Below are positions 1-8,563 of a stretch of DNA of 64,000 bases, piece by piece (position 1 is the first letter of the stretch; the number at the start of each line of letters is the position of its first letter). Under the pieces are notes generated by a model that searched no databases, was not told the DNA's origin, and worked only from the letters and a program-made list of their open reading frames with translations. Source of the stretch: Flavobacterium ajazii (GTDB lineage Bacteria; Bacteroidota; Bacteroidia; Flavobacteriales; Flavobacteriaceae); contig NZ_JAAEHL010000017.1 in the NCBI RefSeq assembly GCF_010614725.1, positions 41,343-105,342 on the forward strand, in the 5' to 3' direction. The position numbers and the translations under genes are program-made.

Positions 1-1378
1 GGTGAATTGTACCCAACTCCTGAATATTCATTTGAAAGCCTCCATCACCAATAATCGCAACAACCTCACGGTCAGGTCTTCCCATTTTTGCACCAATAGC
101 GGCTGGTAAAGCAAACCCCATTGTTCCTAATCCACCTGAAGTAACGTTGCTCTTAGTTGTATTGAATTTAGTATAACGGCAGGCAAACATTTGGTGCTGA
201 CCTACATCAGAAACCATTATAGCATCTCCTTTTGAATGTTTGTTAATCATTTCAATAGTTTCTCCCATTGAAATTCCTTTTCCATTCGTTGGAGCTAACT
301 CCTCATTAATAACGGCATCACATTCAATTTTATATTTTTCCTTGAATTCATTATGCCATTCTGTATGTGATTTTTTATCAATTAACGGAATTAAAGCCGT
401 TAATGCTTCTTTCACATCAGCTAAAACCGCCACTTCAGTTTTTACGTTTTTATCTATTTCTGCCGGGTCAATTTCAAAATGAATTACTTTTGCCTGTTTA
501 GCATAAGTAGCTAATTTTCCAGTAACACGGTCATCAAAACGCATTCCTAATGCAATTAAAACATCACATTCATTAGTTAACAGATTAGGACCATAATTAC
601 CATGCATACCTACCATTCCTACATTTAAAGGATGATCCGTTGGCAATGCCGAAAGACCTAAAATAGTCCATGCAGCAGGGATACCTGATTTTTCAATTAA
701 TCTTTTTAACTGTTCTTCTGCTTCACTTAATATTATGCCCTGACCAAAAACAATAAATGGTTTTTTTGCATTATTGATTAAATCTGCAGCTTCCTGTACT
801 TTCTGAAGATTCAATATCGGCTTTGGATGATAACTTCTAATTCCGGTACATTTTTCATAACTAAATTCAAACTCATCAAATTGAGCATTTTTTGTAATAT
901 CTATTAAAACCGGACCCGGACGCCCTGATCTTGCAATATAAAAAGCTTTAGCTATGATTTCCGGTATTTCAGAAGCTTCAGTAATCTGGTAATTCCATTT
1001 AGTTACCGGAGTTGAAATTCCGATAATATCTGTTTCCTGAAAAGCATCCGACCCAAGTAAATGTTTTCCAACCTGACCTGTAATACAAACCATAGGTGTA
1101 GAATCAATTTGAGCATCTGCAATACCTGTAACTAAGTTTGTAGCTCCTGGTCCTGAAGTAGCAATTGCCACCCCTACTTTTCCTGTTGCTCTTGCAAACC
1201 CCTGCGCTGCATGAGCTGCACCTTGTTCGTGGCGTACCAAAACATGATGCAATTGATCCTGAAATTTATATAATTCGTCATAAACCGGCATTATGGCTCC
1301 TCCCGGATATCCATAAACCAAGTCTACTCCTTCTGCTAATAAACATCTAATAACGGCTTCTGCCCCTGATATTTTCAT
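1..1378 (-). CDS. ilvB: Acetolactate synthase large subunit (partial, C-terminus outside window)
   Basis: Thiamine-diphosphate enzyme that condenses two pyruvates to acetolactate, or pyruvate and 2-oxobutyrate to acetohydroxybutyrate: the first common step of valine, leucine and isoleucine synthesis. The minus-strand frame opens with ATG at 1378 and shows 459 codons with no stop, against about 565-580 in the family. The N-terminus has the YGYPGGAIMP segment with HEQGAAHAAQGFARATGK just behind it. The cofactor motif GDGGFQMN is near the left edge. It starts 61 nt after the ilvD stop, so the two are probably co-transcribed and under the attenuator upstream of ilvD. The small subunit ilvN and ilvC would be expected further left but cannot be seen here. 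Confidence 0.97.
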   Translation of the reverse strand, partial: MKISGAEAVIRCLLAEGVDLVYGYPGGAIMPVYDELYKFQDQLHHVLVRHEQGAAHAAQGFARATGKVGVAIATSGPGATNLVTGIADAQIDSTPMVCITGQVGKHLLGSDAFQETDIIGISTPVTKWNYQITEASEIPEIIAKAFYIARSGRPGPVLIDITKNAQFDEFEFSYEKCTGIRSYHPKPILNLQKVQEAADLINNAKKPFIVFGQGIILSEAEEQLKRLIEKSGIPAAWTILGLSALPTDHPLNVGMVGMHGNYGPNLLTNECDVLIALGMRFDDRVTGKLATYAKQAKVIHFEIDPAEIDKNVKTEVAVLADVKEALTALIPLIDKKSHTEWHNEFKEKYKIECDAVINEELAPTNGKGISMGETIEMINKHSKGDAIMVSDVGQHQMFACRYTKFNTTKSNVTSGGLGTMGFALPAAIGAKMGRPDREVVAIIGDGGFQMNIQELGTIH

Positions 1379-1439
1379 TTTGTTTTATTTTTTTACCTGC
1401 AAATCTTTATTATCAAGATTATAGGCGGTTTTTATTAAA

Positions 1440-3113
1440 TTATTTGTCGGTAACACATCCATGAGAGGCACTGGAGACCGAACGCATATATTTAAGTAAA
1501 ACTCCTTGTTTAATTCCATTTTCCGGTTTCTTCCAATTAGCTTTTCGTTTTGCTAATTCTTCATCAGAAACTTTCATATTTATAGTGTTATTTACAGCAT
1601 CGATTGTAATAACATCTCCATTTTCAATTAATGCAATTCCTCCGCCTTCATAAGCTTCCGGAGTTACGTGACCAACTACAAAACCGTGTGAACCTCCGGA
1701 AAAACGTCCATCAGTAATCAAAGCTACAGAACTTCCTAAACCAGCTCCCATAATCGCAGATGTTGGTTTTAACATTTCCGACATTCCAGGACCACCTTTT
1801 GGGCCGCAGTAACGAATAATTACTACATTTCCTGGCTTAACCTCACCTGCCTGAATTCCTCTGATTACATCTTTTTCGCCTTCAAAAACGACAGCTGTAC
1901 CTTCAAAAAATTCACCTTCTTTACCACTGATTTTAGCCACACAACCTTCTGTTGCTATATTTCCGTATAAAATCTGAATATTTCCGGTAGCTTTTAATGC
2001 TTTTTCAACTTCAAAAACTACTTGTTGTCCATCATGTAAATCAGGAACCAAAGCTAAATTTTCAGCTAGTGTTTTTCCTGTTACAGTTAAACAATCACCA
2101 TGTAAGAAGCCTTCTTTCAATAAATATTTCATTACACCAGGAACACCTCCAACATTATGCAAGTCTTCCATTAAGTATTTACCACTTGGCTTCAAATCAG
2201 CTAACAACGGTGTTTTATCACTGATATCCTGAAAATCTTTTAATGTCAATTCAATACCTACAGAATGAGCCATTGCAATTAAATGCATAACAGCATTTGT
2301 AGAACCTCCTAAAACAGCTACCATCGTAATTGCATTTTCAAATGCTTTACGGGTCATGATGTCTCTAGGCTTAATATCTTTTTCTAATAATATTCTAATC
2401 GCTTTACCTGCATCAACACATTCTTGTTTCTTTTCAGGACTTAAAGCAGGGTTTGAAGAACTATAAGGCAAACTCATTCCTAATGCTTCAATAGCTGACG
2501 ACATCGTATTAGCCGTGTACATTCCACCGCATGCACCTGCACCTGGACAAGCATTTTGAATTACTCCTTTGAAGTCTTCCGGTGTAATTGTATTCTTAAT
2601 TTTTTTTCCTAAAGCTTCAAAAGCAGAAACAATATTCAAATCTTCGCCTTTCCATTTTCCAGGATGAATTGATCCCCCATAAACCATAATAGAAGGGCGA
2701 TTTACTCTACCCATTGCCATTAAAGCGCCAGGCATATTTTTATCACAACCCGGAACAGCAATCATACCATCGTACCATTGTGCTCCCATAACAGTTTCAA
2801 TAGAATCGGCAATCACATCACGGGAAACCAGAGAAAAACGCATCCCGTCATTACCATTAGAAATACCATCACTTACACCAATAGTATTAAAAATCAAACC
2901 GACCAAATCAGCATCCCAGACCCCTTTCTTAATATCTTTAGCCAGGTCATTTAAGTGCATGTTACATGGATTTCCGTCGTAACCCATACTCACAATTCCC
3001 ACCTGCGCTTTTTTAAGATCCTCTTCTGTCAAACCAATTCCGTAGAACATTGCCTGTGAAGCTGGTTGAGTTTCATCTTGCGTGATTGTTTTGCTGTACT
3101 TGTTTAATTCCAT
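1440..3113 (-). CDS. ilvD: Dihydroxy-acid dehydratase
   Basis: Iron-sulfur dehydratase that converts 2,3-dihydroxy-3-methylbutanoate (or -pentanoate) to the 2-oxo acid precursors of valine, leucine and isoleucine. The 557 residues are the full family length. Cluster-binding cysteines appear in GCDKNMPG and in ACPGAGACGG; the C-terminal half has GGPGMSEML and DGRFSGGSHG. It is the first structural gene after the Ile/Val-rich leader peptide and terminator (3144-3272) and lies upstream of ilvB on the same strand. The ATG at 3113 fits the usual N-terminus. The short + strand ORF inside it is a shadow. Confidence 0.98.
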   Translation of the reverse strand: MELNKYSKTITQDETQPASQAMFYGIGLTEEDLKKAQVGIVSMGYDGNPCNMHLNDLAKDIKKGVWDADLVGLIFNTIGVSDGISNGNDGMRFSLVSRDVIADSIETVMGAQWYDGMIAVPGCDKNMPGALMAMGRVNRPSIMVYGGSIHPGKWKGEDLNIVSAFEALGKKIKNTITPEDFKGVIQNACPGAGACGGMYTANTMSSAIEALGMSLPYSSSNPALSPEKKQECVDAGKAIRILLEKDIKPRDIMTRKAFENAITMVAVLGGSTNAVMHLIAMAHSVGIELTLKDFQDISDKTPLLADLKPSGKYLMEDLHNVGGVPGVMKYLLKEGFLHGDCLTVTGKTLAENLALVPDLHDGQQVVFEVEKALKATGNIQILYGNIATEGCVAKISGKEGEFFEGTAVVFEGEKDVIRGIQAGEVKPGNVVIIRYCGPKGGPGMSEMLKPTSAIMGAGLGSSVALITDGRFSGGSHGFVVGHVTPEAYEGGGIALIENGDVITIDAVNNTINMKVSDEELAKRKANWKKPENGIKQGVLLKYMRSVSSASHGCVTDK

Positions 3114-3143
3114 TATGTATTATTTGTAATTAATTTTATTCCT

Positions 3144-3173
3144 AAAAAAAACCTCCCAACTATGTGGGAGGTT
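3144..3173 (-). terminator. Attenuator terminator of the ilv operon
   Basis: On the minus strand a perfect 9-bp stem (arms 3173-3165 and 3158-3150, six-base loop) runs into a row of seven U residues (3150-3144). It lies between the stop of the leader peptide (3198) and the ATG of ilvD (3113), where only an attenuator would be useful. The 5' arm contains CCUCCC. The leader transcript also has GGGAAUGG (3210-3203), inside the last leader codons, which can pair with CCUCCC across a 2-nt bulge and so act as an antiterminator. The pairing is my reading, not a computed fold. Confidence 0.85.
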
Positions 3174-3197
3174 ATAATATATCTTTTTCAATTATAT

Positions 3198-3272
3198 TTA
3201 TACCATTCCCGCTGCAGATGTGTTAATCACACTGACAACAATAATAGAAGTAATAATAATTGAGATTTGCAT
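3198..3272 (-). CDS. ilv operon leader peptide (24 aa, Ile/Val-rich)
   Basis: Small ORF of 24 codons plus stop. Residues 3-16 hold seven isoleucines and three valines, with runs of three Ile (residues 5-7) and IIVV (10-13); a fourth Val is the last residue and there is no Leu. It ends 25 nt before the terminator hairpin and 84 nt before ilvD. This is the classical arrangement for ribosome-mediated attenuation: stalling at Ile/Val codons when charged tRNAs are scarce would leave the antiterminator segment free. The codon bias matches the genes controlled (ilvD, ilvB). AT-rich DNA favours Ile codons by chance, but the Val run and the hairpin make coincidence unlikely. Confidence 0.85.
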   Translation of the reverse strand: MQISIIITSIIVVSVINTSAAGMV

Positions 3273-3293
3273 TTCCTTATTTTTTTGGTGTCA

Positions 3294-3301
3294 CAAAAGT
3301 A
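3294..3301 (-). promoter_or_regulatory. Predicted -7 box of the ilv operon
   Basis: TACTTTTG on the minus strand matches the Bacteroidota -7 consensus TAnnTTTG exactly. Transcription would begin near 3288, about 16 nt before the leader peptide ATG. No clear -33 TTG is seen; that area is a T-run. Confidence 0.6.
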
Positions 3302-3383
3302 CAAAAACTAATAGGACTAAAAAAATAAAATCTCAACATTTTAAACACTTCTTGTTAATTAGTTTAATATTTAACAAAAAAAC

Positions 3384-4502
3384 TTAAACAATCGTAGATT
3401 GTCCAATATGAACGTTATCATTATTAAAATACAATAAATCATCTTTGCTGAAAATGAAATTTGAAACAAACTCGCCTACTTCATTCGTTCCAAATTTTGA
3501 ATCCGCTTTTAAATCCATAGTAACCACCTTGAATTCAATTGCTTTTTCAATTGCTTTATAGATCACATTTGCTTCTTTAAACAATCCAAAATGCTCTAAC
3601 AGCATCGCTGCCGATAAAATAGAAGCAATTGGATTGGCTATATTTTTACCTTTTGCCTGAGGATAAGAACCGTGGATAGGCTCAAAAAGTGCATTTTTCT
3701 CTCCCAACGAAGCAGAAGCCAATAGACCGATAGAACCCGTAATCACACTTGCTTCATCAGATAAAATGTCTCCAAATAAATTTTCTGTCAAAATCACATC
3801 AAATTGTTTCGGATTTAAAATCAATTGCATTGCTGCGTTATCTACAAACAAAAAGTCTAATACTACATCAGGGTAACTTTCACCAACTTTCTGAACAACT
3901 TTTCTCCACAGTCTTGAGGTTTCCAAAACATTTGCTTTATCAACCATCGTAAGCTTTTTGCGTCGACTTTGAGCTGATTTAAAAGCTAAATGTGCGATTC
4001 TTGTAATTTCTTCTTCTGAATATTCACATAAATCCGAAGCATGCGTTCCCTCTTCATTGAGAGTTTTTTCTCCAAAATAAGCACCTCCTGTTAATTCCCT
4101 GAAAATAGTAAAATCTGCTCCTTCAATGATTTCTCGTTTTAAAGGAGAAACTTCAATCAATGCTTTATAAGGTTTAATCGGACGTATATTTGCAAACAAA
4201 CCCAATTCTTTACGCAATTTCAATAATCCCTGTTCCGGACGAACTTTTGCATTTGGATTATTATCATATTTTGGATCGCCAATTGCACCAAACAAAACTG
4301 CGTCTGTATTCAGACACAGATTCAGGGTTTGTTCAGGAAGCGGCTTCCCTGTCTTATCAATAGCAATTGCTCCCATGAGAGCTTCTTCAAATACAAATTC
4401 ATGATTATAGACTTCACCAATTGCATACAAAGCTTTTTTGGCTTGTGCAATCACCTCTGGTCCAATTCCGTCTCCTGGTAAAACTGCTATTTTCAAATTC
4501 AT
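3384..4502 (-). CDS. leuB: 3-isopropylmalate dehydrogenase
   Basis: NAD-dependent oxidative decarboxylase that turns 3-isopropylmalate into 2-oxoisocaproate, the last committed step before transamination to leucine. The 372-residue protein starts with the nucleotide-fold segment AVLPGDGIGPEV. It carries FRELTGGAYFG, the substrate-binding VDKANVLETSRLWR, NLFGDILSDEAS and EPIHGSYPQAKGKNIANP, all diagnostic of the isocitrate/isopropylmalate dehydrogenase family. It follows leuA by 45 nt. The isomerase genes leuC and leuD, often next to it, are absent from this side of the cluster. Confidence 0.97.
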   Translation of the reverse strand: MNLKIAVLPGDGIGPEVIAQAKKALYAIGEVYNHEFVFEEALMGAIAIDKTGKPLPEQTLNLCLNTDAVLFGAIGDPKYDNNPNAKVRPEQGLLKLRKELGLFANIRPIKPYKALIEVSPLKREIIEGADFTIFRELTGGAYFGEKTLNEEGTHASDLCEYSEEEITRIAHLAFKSAQSRRKKLTMVDKANVLETSRLWRKVVQKVGESYPDVVLDFLFVDNAAMQLILNPKQFDVILTENLFGDILSDEASVITGSIGLLASASLGEKNALFEPIHGSYPQAKGKNIANPIASILSAAMLLEHFGLFKEANVIYKAIEKAIEFKVVTMDLKADSKFGTNEVGEFVSNFIFSKDDLLYFNNDNVHIGQSTIV

Positions 4503-4547
4503 AATGTCTCGTCCTTTATGTATTTAAAACTGATGTTATCTAATAAA

Positions 4548-5729
4548 CTAATTCCTTATTAAATCTCCCTGAATTTTGGAAGCTTCAATAATTTGATGAA
4601 TATCTTCGTCTAAAACTTCTTTTTTAATATCTGCGAATTTCAAAAACTCAATATAAACGATATCCAATTGTGTTTTTGTCAATTCGTAACCTACTTTCTT
4701 TGCACGATATGCCAATGCAGCTCTACCGCTTCTTGCTGTTAAAATGATTGAAGATTCATTAACACCCACATCAAGCGGATCCATAATTTCGTAAGTCGCT
4801 CTGTTCTTAATTACACCATCCTGATGAATTCCTGAACTGTGCGCAAAAGCATTTGCTCCTACAATTGCTTTGTTAGGCTGTACTATCATACCCATACTTT
4901 CAGAAACTAAACGACTCATTTCGTTTAATTCTCTTGTATTGATATTTGTATCTAAATTTAAATAAGGATGCTGCTTGAAAATCATCACTACCTCTTCAAG
5001 TGCTGTATTTCCTGCTCTTTCACCAATACCATTAATAGTACATTCGATTTGTCTTGCTCCGTTGATAGCTCCCGCAATTGAGTTTGCAGTTGCCATTCCT
5101 AAATCGTTATGGCAGTGGCATGAAAGAGTAACATTCTCTATACCTTTTACGTTTTCTTTTAAGTATTTAATTTTCGCTCCATACTCTTCAGGAAGACAAT
5201 ATCCTGTTGTATCAGGAATATTCAATACTGTTGCACCAGATTTAATTACCTCTTCACAAACTTTTGCAAGGAAAGCATTATCTGTTCTACCAGCATCTTC
5301 GGCATAAAACTCAACGTCTTCTACATAAGATTTTGCGTGCGCAACAGCAAATTTTGCTCTGGCAATAATATCTTCTGGTGTAGTATTTAATTTATGGAGT
5401 ATATGAGATTCTGAAGTTCCGATTCCGGTATGGATTCTAGGTCTTTTAGCATGCTTTAGGGCAGCTGCAGCAACATCAATGTCGTTTTTCACAGCTCTTG
5501 TAAGCCCACAGACCGTTGCATTTTCTACAATTTTACAAATCTCAGAGACCGATAAAAAATCGCCCGGACTTGACACAGGAAAACCTGCCTCGATGATATC
5601 AACTCCCATTTTGTCTAGTCGTTCTGCGATAACCAATTTCTGATTGGTATCTAACTTACATCCTGGAACCTGTTCACCATCACGCAAAGTGGTGTCAAAA
5701 ATTTGAACTTTCTCTCTATTCATATTCAT
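4548..5729 (-). CDS. leuA: 2-isopropylmalate synthase (short form)
   Basis: Condenses acetyl-CoA with 2-oxoisovalerate, the first leucine-specific step. The TIM-barrel signature DTTLRDGEQVPG (residues 11-22), metal-binding HCHNDLGMA, GERAGN and the HSSGIHQDG motif are all present. At 393 residues it ends soon after the barrel and linker and lacks the C-terminal LeuA regulatory domain that gives leucine feedback inhibition in enzymes of about 510 residues. Related short enzymes include homocitrate and citramalate synthases, but the leuB neighbour supports the leucine assignment. Two start codons, at 5729 and 5723, are possible. Confidence 0.9.
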   Translation of the reverse strand: MNMNREKVQIFDTTLRDGEQVPGCKLDTNQKLVIAERLDKMGVDIIEAGFPVSSPGDFLSVSEICKIVENATVCGLTRAVKNDIDVAAAALKHAKRPRIHTGIGTSESHILHKLNTTPEDIIARAKFAVAHAKSYVEDVEFYAEDAGRTDNAFLAKVCEEVIKSGATVLNIPDTTGYCLPEEYGAKIKYLKENVKGIENVTLSCHCHNDLGMATANSIAGAINGARQIECTINGIGERAGNTALEEVVMIFKQHPYLNLDTNINTRELNEMSRLVSESMGMIVQPNKAIVGANAFAHSSGIHQDGVIKNRATYEIMDPLDVGVNESSIILTARSGRAALAYRAKKVGYELTKTQLDIVYIEFLKFADIKKEVLDEDIHQIIEASKIQGDLIRN

Positions 5730-5757
5730 TTATTTAATGTAATTTCACATCCTGAAA

Positions 5758-5765
5758 CAAATATA
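5758..5765 (-). promoter_or_regulatory. Predicted -7 box for leuA-leuB
   Basis: TATATTTG on the minus strand matches TAnnTTTG and lies 29 nt upstream of the leuA ATG. The short leader leaves no room for a leader peptide here, unlike at ilvD. No convincing -33 TTG at the usual spacing. Confidence 0.4.
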
Positions 5766-5877
5766 TATTGTACTTCTTCAGTACGAAATTCATTTTAATG
5801 AAATTATACTGTTCATAAAACAATTTATAAGTAGTTAAGTATTTAAAAATCAATAAGTTACATTATTATATTTTACA

Positions 5878-7422
5878 ATGGCTAACCATCAAAAAGATTT
5901 TTTATTTGTACTGATAAAATCACTTTCTAAGTCAGAAAAAAGACAATTTAAAATTTTTGCAAGTCGTCTGGAAACGAGTTCCAACACAAAATTCATTGAG
6001 TTGTTTAATATTTTAGATAAGTCTGAAACTTATGACGAAAAGCTTATTTTAAAAAGTGGAAGTATTAAAAAAGTTCAGTTATCTAATTTAAAATCATATC
6101 TATACAAACAAATTTTAGTTAGTATCCGCCTTAATATCCCGAGCCAGAATATTCGCTATCAATTGCGGGAACAAATAGATTTTGCTGTTATCTTATACAA
6201 CAAAGGGTTATACAAACAAAGCTTAAAAATTCTGGATAAAACCAAAATGATAGCTCTTGAAAATGATGAAAAATACATGGCATATGAAATTGTTGAATTC
6301 GAAAAACTAATCGAATCACAATACATTACCCGAAGTATCCAGGGACGCGCTGATGAATTGGTTATTCAGGCCAAAGAATTGAATTACCGAAATACGATTT
6401 CGAGCAAGTTGTCCAATTTGTCTCTCCAGTTATATGGAATCATGTTGAAAACCGGCTATGTAAAAAACGACGAAGAATACAAATATATTGATGACTATTT
6501 CAATAAACACATATCAAAATTAGACGAAAGCAAATTTGGCTTCCGCGAAAAATATTGGTTTTACAATGCAAATTTATGGCGTAGTTTCCTTGTTCAGGAT
6601 TTCTTAGCCAGTTATAAATACGCTTATAAGTGGGTTCGTTTGTTTTATGACAATCCGAATATGATTTACCAGAATCCGGTATTTTTTCTAAAAGGGAATC
6701 ATTACTTTTTAGAATCGCTTTACATGCTGAAATACAAATCGAATTTCAAAAAATATTTAACGCTTTTAGAAGAAACTATTCAGGATCCCAGATTTCCGGT
6801 TAATGATAACATTGCATCACTATCATTTTTATACATATATAATAACAAGCTGAATTATCATATCCTCGAAGGAACTTTTACCGAAAGCGAATATTTGATT
6901 CCTGAGATTTTAGAAAAGATAAAAATTCATAGCGAACATCTTGATGAACATCACGAGATGTTGTTTTATTACAAAATTGCTTCTATCTATTTTGGAAGTG
7001 AAAAATACAATGAGTCTATTTATTATCTCGATAAAATCATCAATAACAAAAACCTTACGATGCGCGAAGATTTAATGTGTTTTGCAAGGCTTTTATCACT
7101 TATTGCACATTATGAGCTAGGAAAAGATTACTATCTGGAAAATCATCTTAAAAACACCTATAAGTTTTTATTGAAAATGAATGATTTACATGAAGTTCAG
7201 AAGGAAATTATCAAATTTATGAGAAACCTGAATAATTTTTATCCAGCCGATATTAAAAAGGAATTTATCAAAATGCGTGAACGTTTTATCGAATTAGAAA
7301 AAAATACATACGAGAAAAGAGCCTTCCTATACCTGGATATTATTTCATGGCTTGAAAGTAAAATCGAAAACCGTAAAATCGCTGATATAATAAAGGAAAA
7401 GGCCAAACTGAGCAGCCGTTAA
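5878..7422 (+). CDS. Conserved hypothetical protein, helical-repeat (TPR-like)
   Basis: 514 residues without signal peptide or membrane segment, so probably cytoplasmic. The N-terminus (KSLSKSEKRQFKIFASRLE) is a charged helical head. The rest, from about residue 100, is a run of amphipathic helix pairs with aromatic positions such as YNKGLYKQSLKIL, consistent with a tetratricopeptide-like solenoid. I recognise the type as a conserved hypothetical protein of Bacteroidota but know of no assigned function. It is divergent from leuA and shares a 148-nt intergenic region with it. Confidence 0.85.
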   Translation: MANHQKDFLFVLIKSLSKSEKRQFKIFASRLETSSNTKFIELFNILDKSETYDEKLILKSGSIKKVQLSNLKSYLYKQILVSIRLNIPSQNIRYQLREQIDFAVILYNKGLYKQSLKILDKTKMIALENDEKYMAYEIVEFEKLIESQYITRSIQGRADELVIQAKELNYRNTISSKLSNLSLQLYGIMLKTGYVKNDEEYKYIDDYFNKHISKLDESKFGFREKYWFYNANLWRSFLVQDFLASYKYAYKWVRLFYDNPNMIYQNPVFFLKGNHYFLESLYMLKYKSNFKKYLTLLEETIQDPRFPVNDNIASLSFLYIYNNKLNYHILEGTFTESEYLIPEILEKIKIHSEHLDEHHEMLFYYKIASIYFGSEKYNESIYYLDKIINNKNLTMREDLMCFARLLSLIAHYELGKDYYLENHLKNTYKFLLKMNDLHEVQKEIIKFMRNLNNFYPADIKKEFIKMRERFIELEKNTYEKRAFLYLDIISWLESKIENRKIADIIKEKAKLSSR

Positions 7423-7565
7423 TTGTATCCTTAAGATATATTAAAAATCTTAACTTATGTCCAACAAAGTAATAACAAAACCTTAACAGCAAAAGATAGA
7501 TATAAGTCGGACATTTGTAATGTAATAAACTGGTTATTTATTATTTTGGTTTTGGTTAGTTAAAT

Positions 7566-7602
7566 GATGCCGGCGTCTTAGTGATGCCGGCATTCTTTTT
7601 TT
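7566..7602 (+). terminator. Intrinsic terminator
   Basis: ATGCCGGC (7567-7574) pairs with GCCGGCAT (7586-7593) and is followed by a T-run (7596-7602). It lies 145 nt after the stop of the 5878-7422 gene. The stretch between holds no ORF I can support, so it is a long 3' UTR or hides a short RNA. Confidence 0.8.
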
Positions 7603-7683
7603 AATAAAAATTCAAATAAAAAAATCCAAATTCCATTTTTTTTTGAGTTGAAATTTGGATTTTGATATCTTAAATATTGAAAT

Positions 7684-8508
7684 TTAATTCTTAAGTCTTT
7701 CGTGAAGCAATTTAAAATACGAAAAAGCCTTTAACAAGCGGCTTCCGTGCCAGGAAAACATTTCACCATCTACGAAAATTGTTTTAGCATGATGAGTAAA
7801 TCTCCCAATTTCAAAAGCATCTTCTTCTTTGAAAGGGTAAGGCTCTGAAGAAAGGAAAACCAAATCCGGATCGCCTTCCAGACGCATTTTTTTAAGTTCA
7901 ATTTCAGGATAACGGCCTTTATCTTCGTATATGTTTTTAAAATGATTCAACTTTAATAATTCATTAATATAAGTTTCATTACCAGCCACCATGTACGGAT
8001 TTTTCCAAATAAAATAGGCTACTTTTTTTACCTCAATATCCTGAACGTATTTTTTAAAATCGATTAAAGCGAAAGTTAACTTATCATTCCACTTTTGAGC
8101 TTCTGTTCGACAATTAAAAAGCTGCCCGAAATCTGAAATCATTTGAAAATTATCTTCAACAGAAACAATATTCGTAACCCAAACCGGACAGATTTCATTT
8201 AATTGATTTACGATTTCCGGAGTATTTTCTTCTTTATTACAAATGATAATATCTGGCTGTAGTAATTTTATCTTTTCGAAATGAATCTTTTTGGTTCCGC
8301 CAACAATTTTCTTTGTTGATTTCAAATGATATGGGTGCACACAAAACTTCGTAATTCCGATGATTTTATCTTCCAAACCCAAATCATACAGCAATTCGGT
8401 TTGAGAAGGCACCAACGAAATAATACGTTTTGGAGTAGATTCAAAAGAATGTAAAGTACCGAGCTGATCTCTTAATTGTTTCATTTTTAAGGTTGTTTTT
8501 TGTTTCAA
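7684..8508 (-). CDS. Cobalamin/metal-chelate ABC substrate-binding-type protein (BtuF-like)
   Basis: Helical-backbone metal receptor family (type III periplasmic-binding fold). Seen: RIISLVPSQTELLYDLGL and ITKFCVHPYHLKSTKKIVGGTK near the N-terminus, then LLQPDIIICNKEENTPEIV in the first lobe and FLSSEPYPFKEEDAFEI in the second. Family members with a signal peptide bind vitamin B12 or iron chelates. This one shows no signal peptide or lipobox, so it may act in the cytoplasm or be a divergent stand-alone version. The likely start is the Met at 8484 (MKQLRDQLGT), eight codons inside the longest ORF. There is no transporter permease or ATPase gene nearby. Confidence 0.82.
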   Translation of the reverse strand: MKQKTTLKMKQLRDQLGTLHSFESTPKRIISLVPSQTELLYDLGLEDKIIGITKFCVHPYHLKSTKKIVGGTKKIHFEKIKLLQPDIIICNKEENTPEIVNQLNEICPVWVTNIVSVEDNFQMISDFGQLFNCRTEAQKWNDKLTFALIDFKKYVQDIEVKKVAYFIWKNPYMVAGNETYINELLKLNHFKNIYEDKGRYPEIELKKMRLEGDPDLVFLSSEPYPFKEEDAFEIGRFTHHAKTIFVDGEMFSWHGSRLLKAFSYFKLLHERLKN

Positions 8509-8563
8509 GTTTGTTAGATTGTGAGTTTTAATAAAGCGTCACAAAACCTGAAACTTTTTAAAC

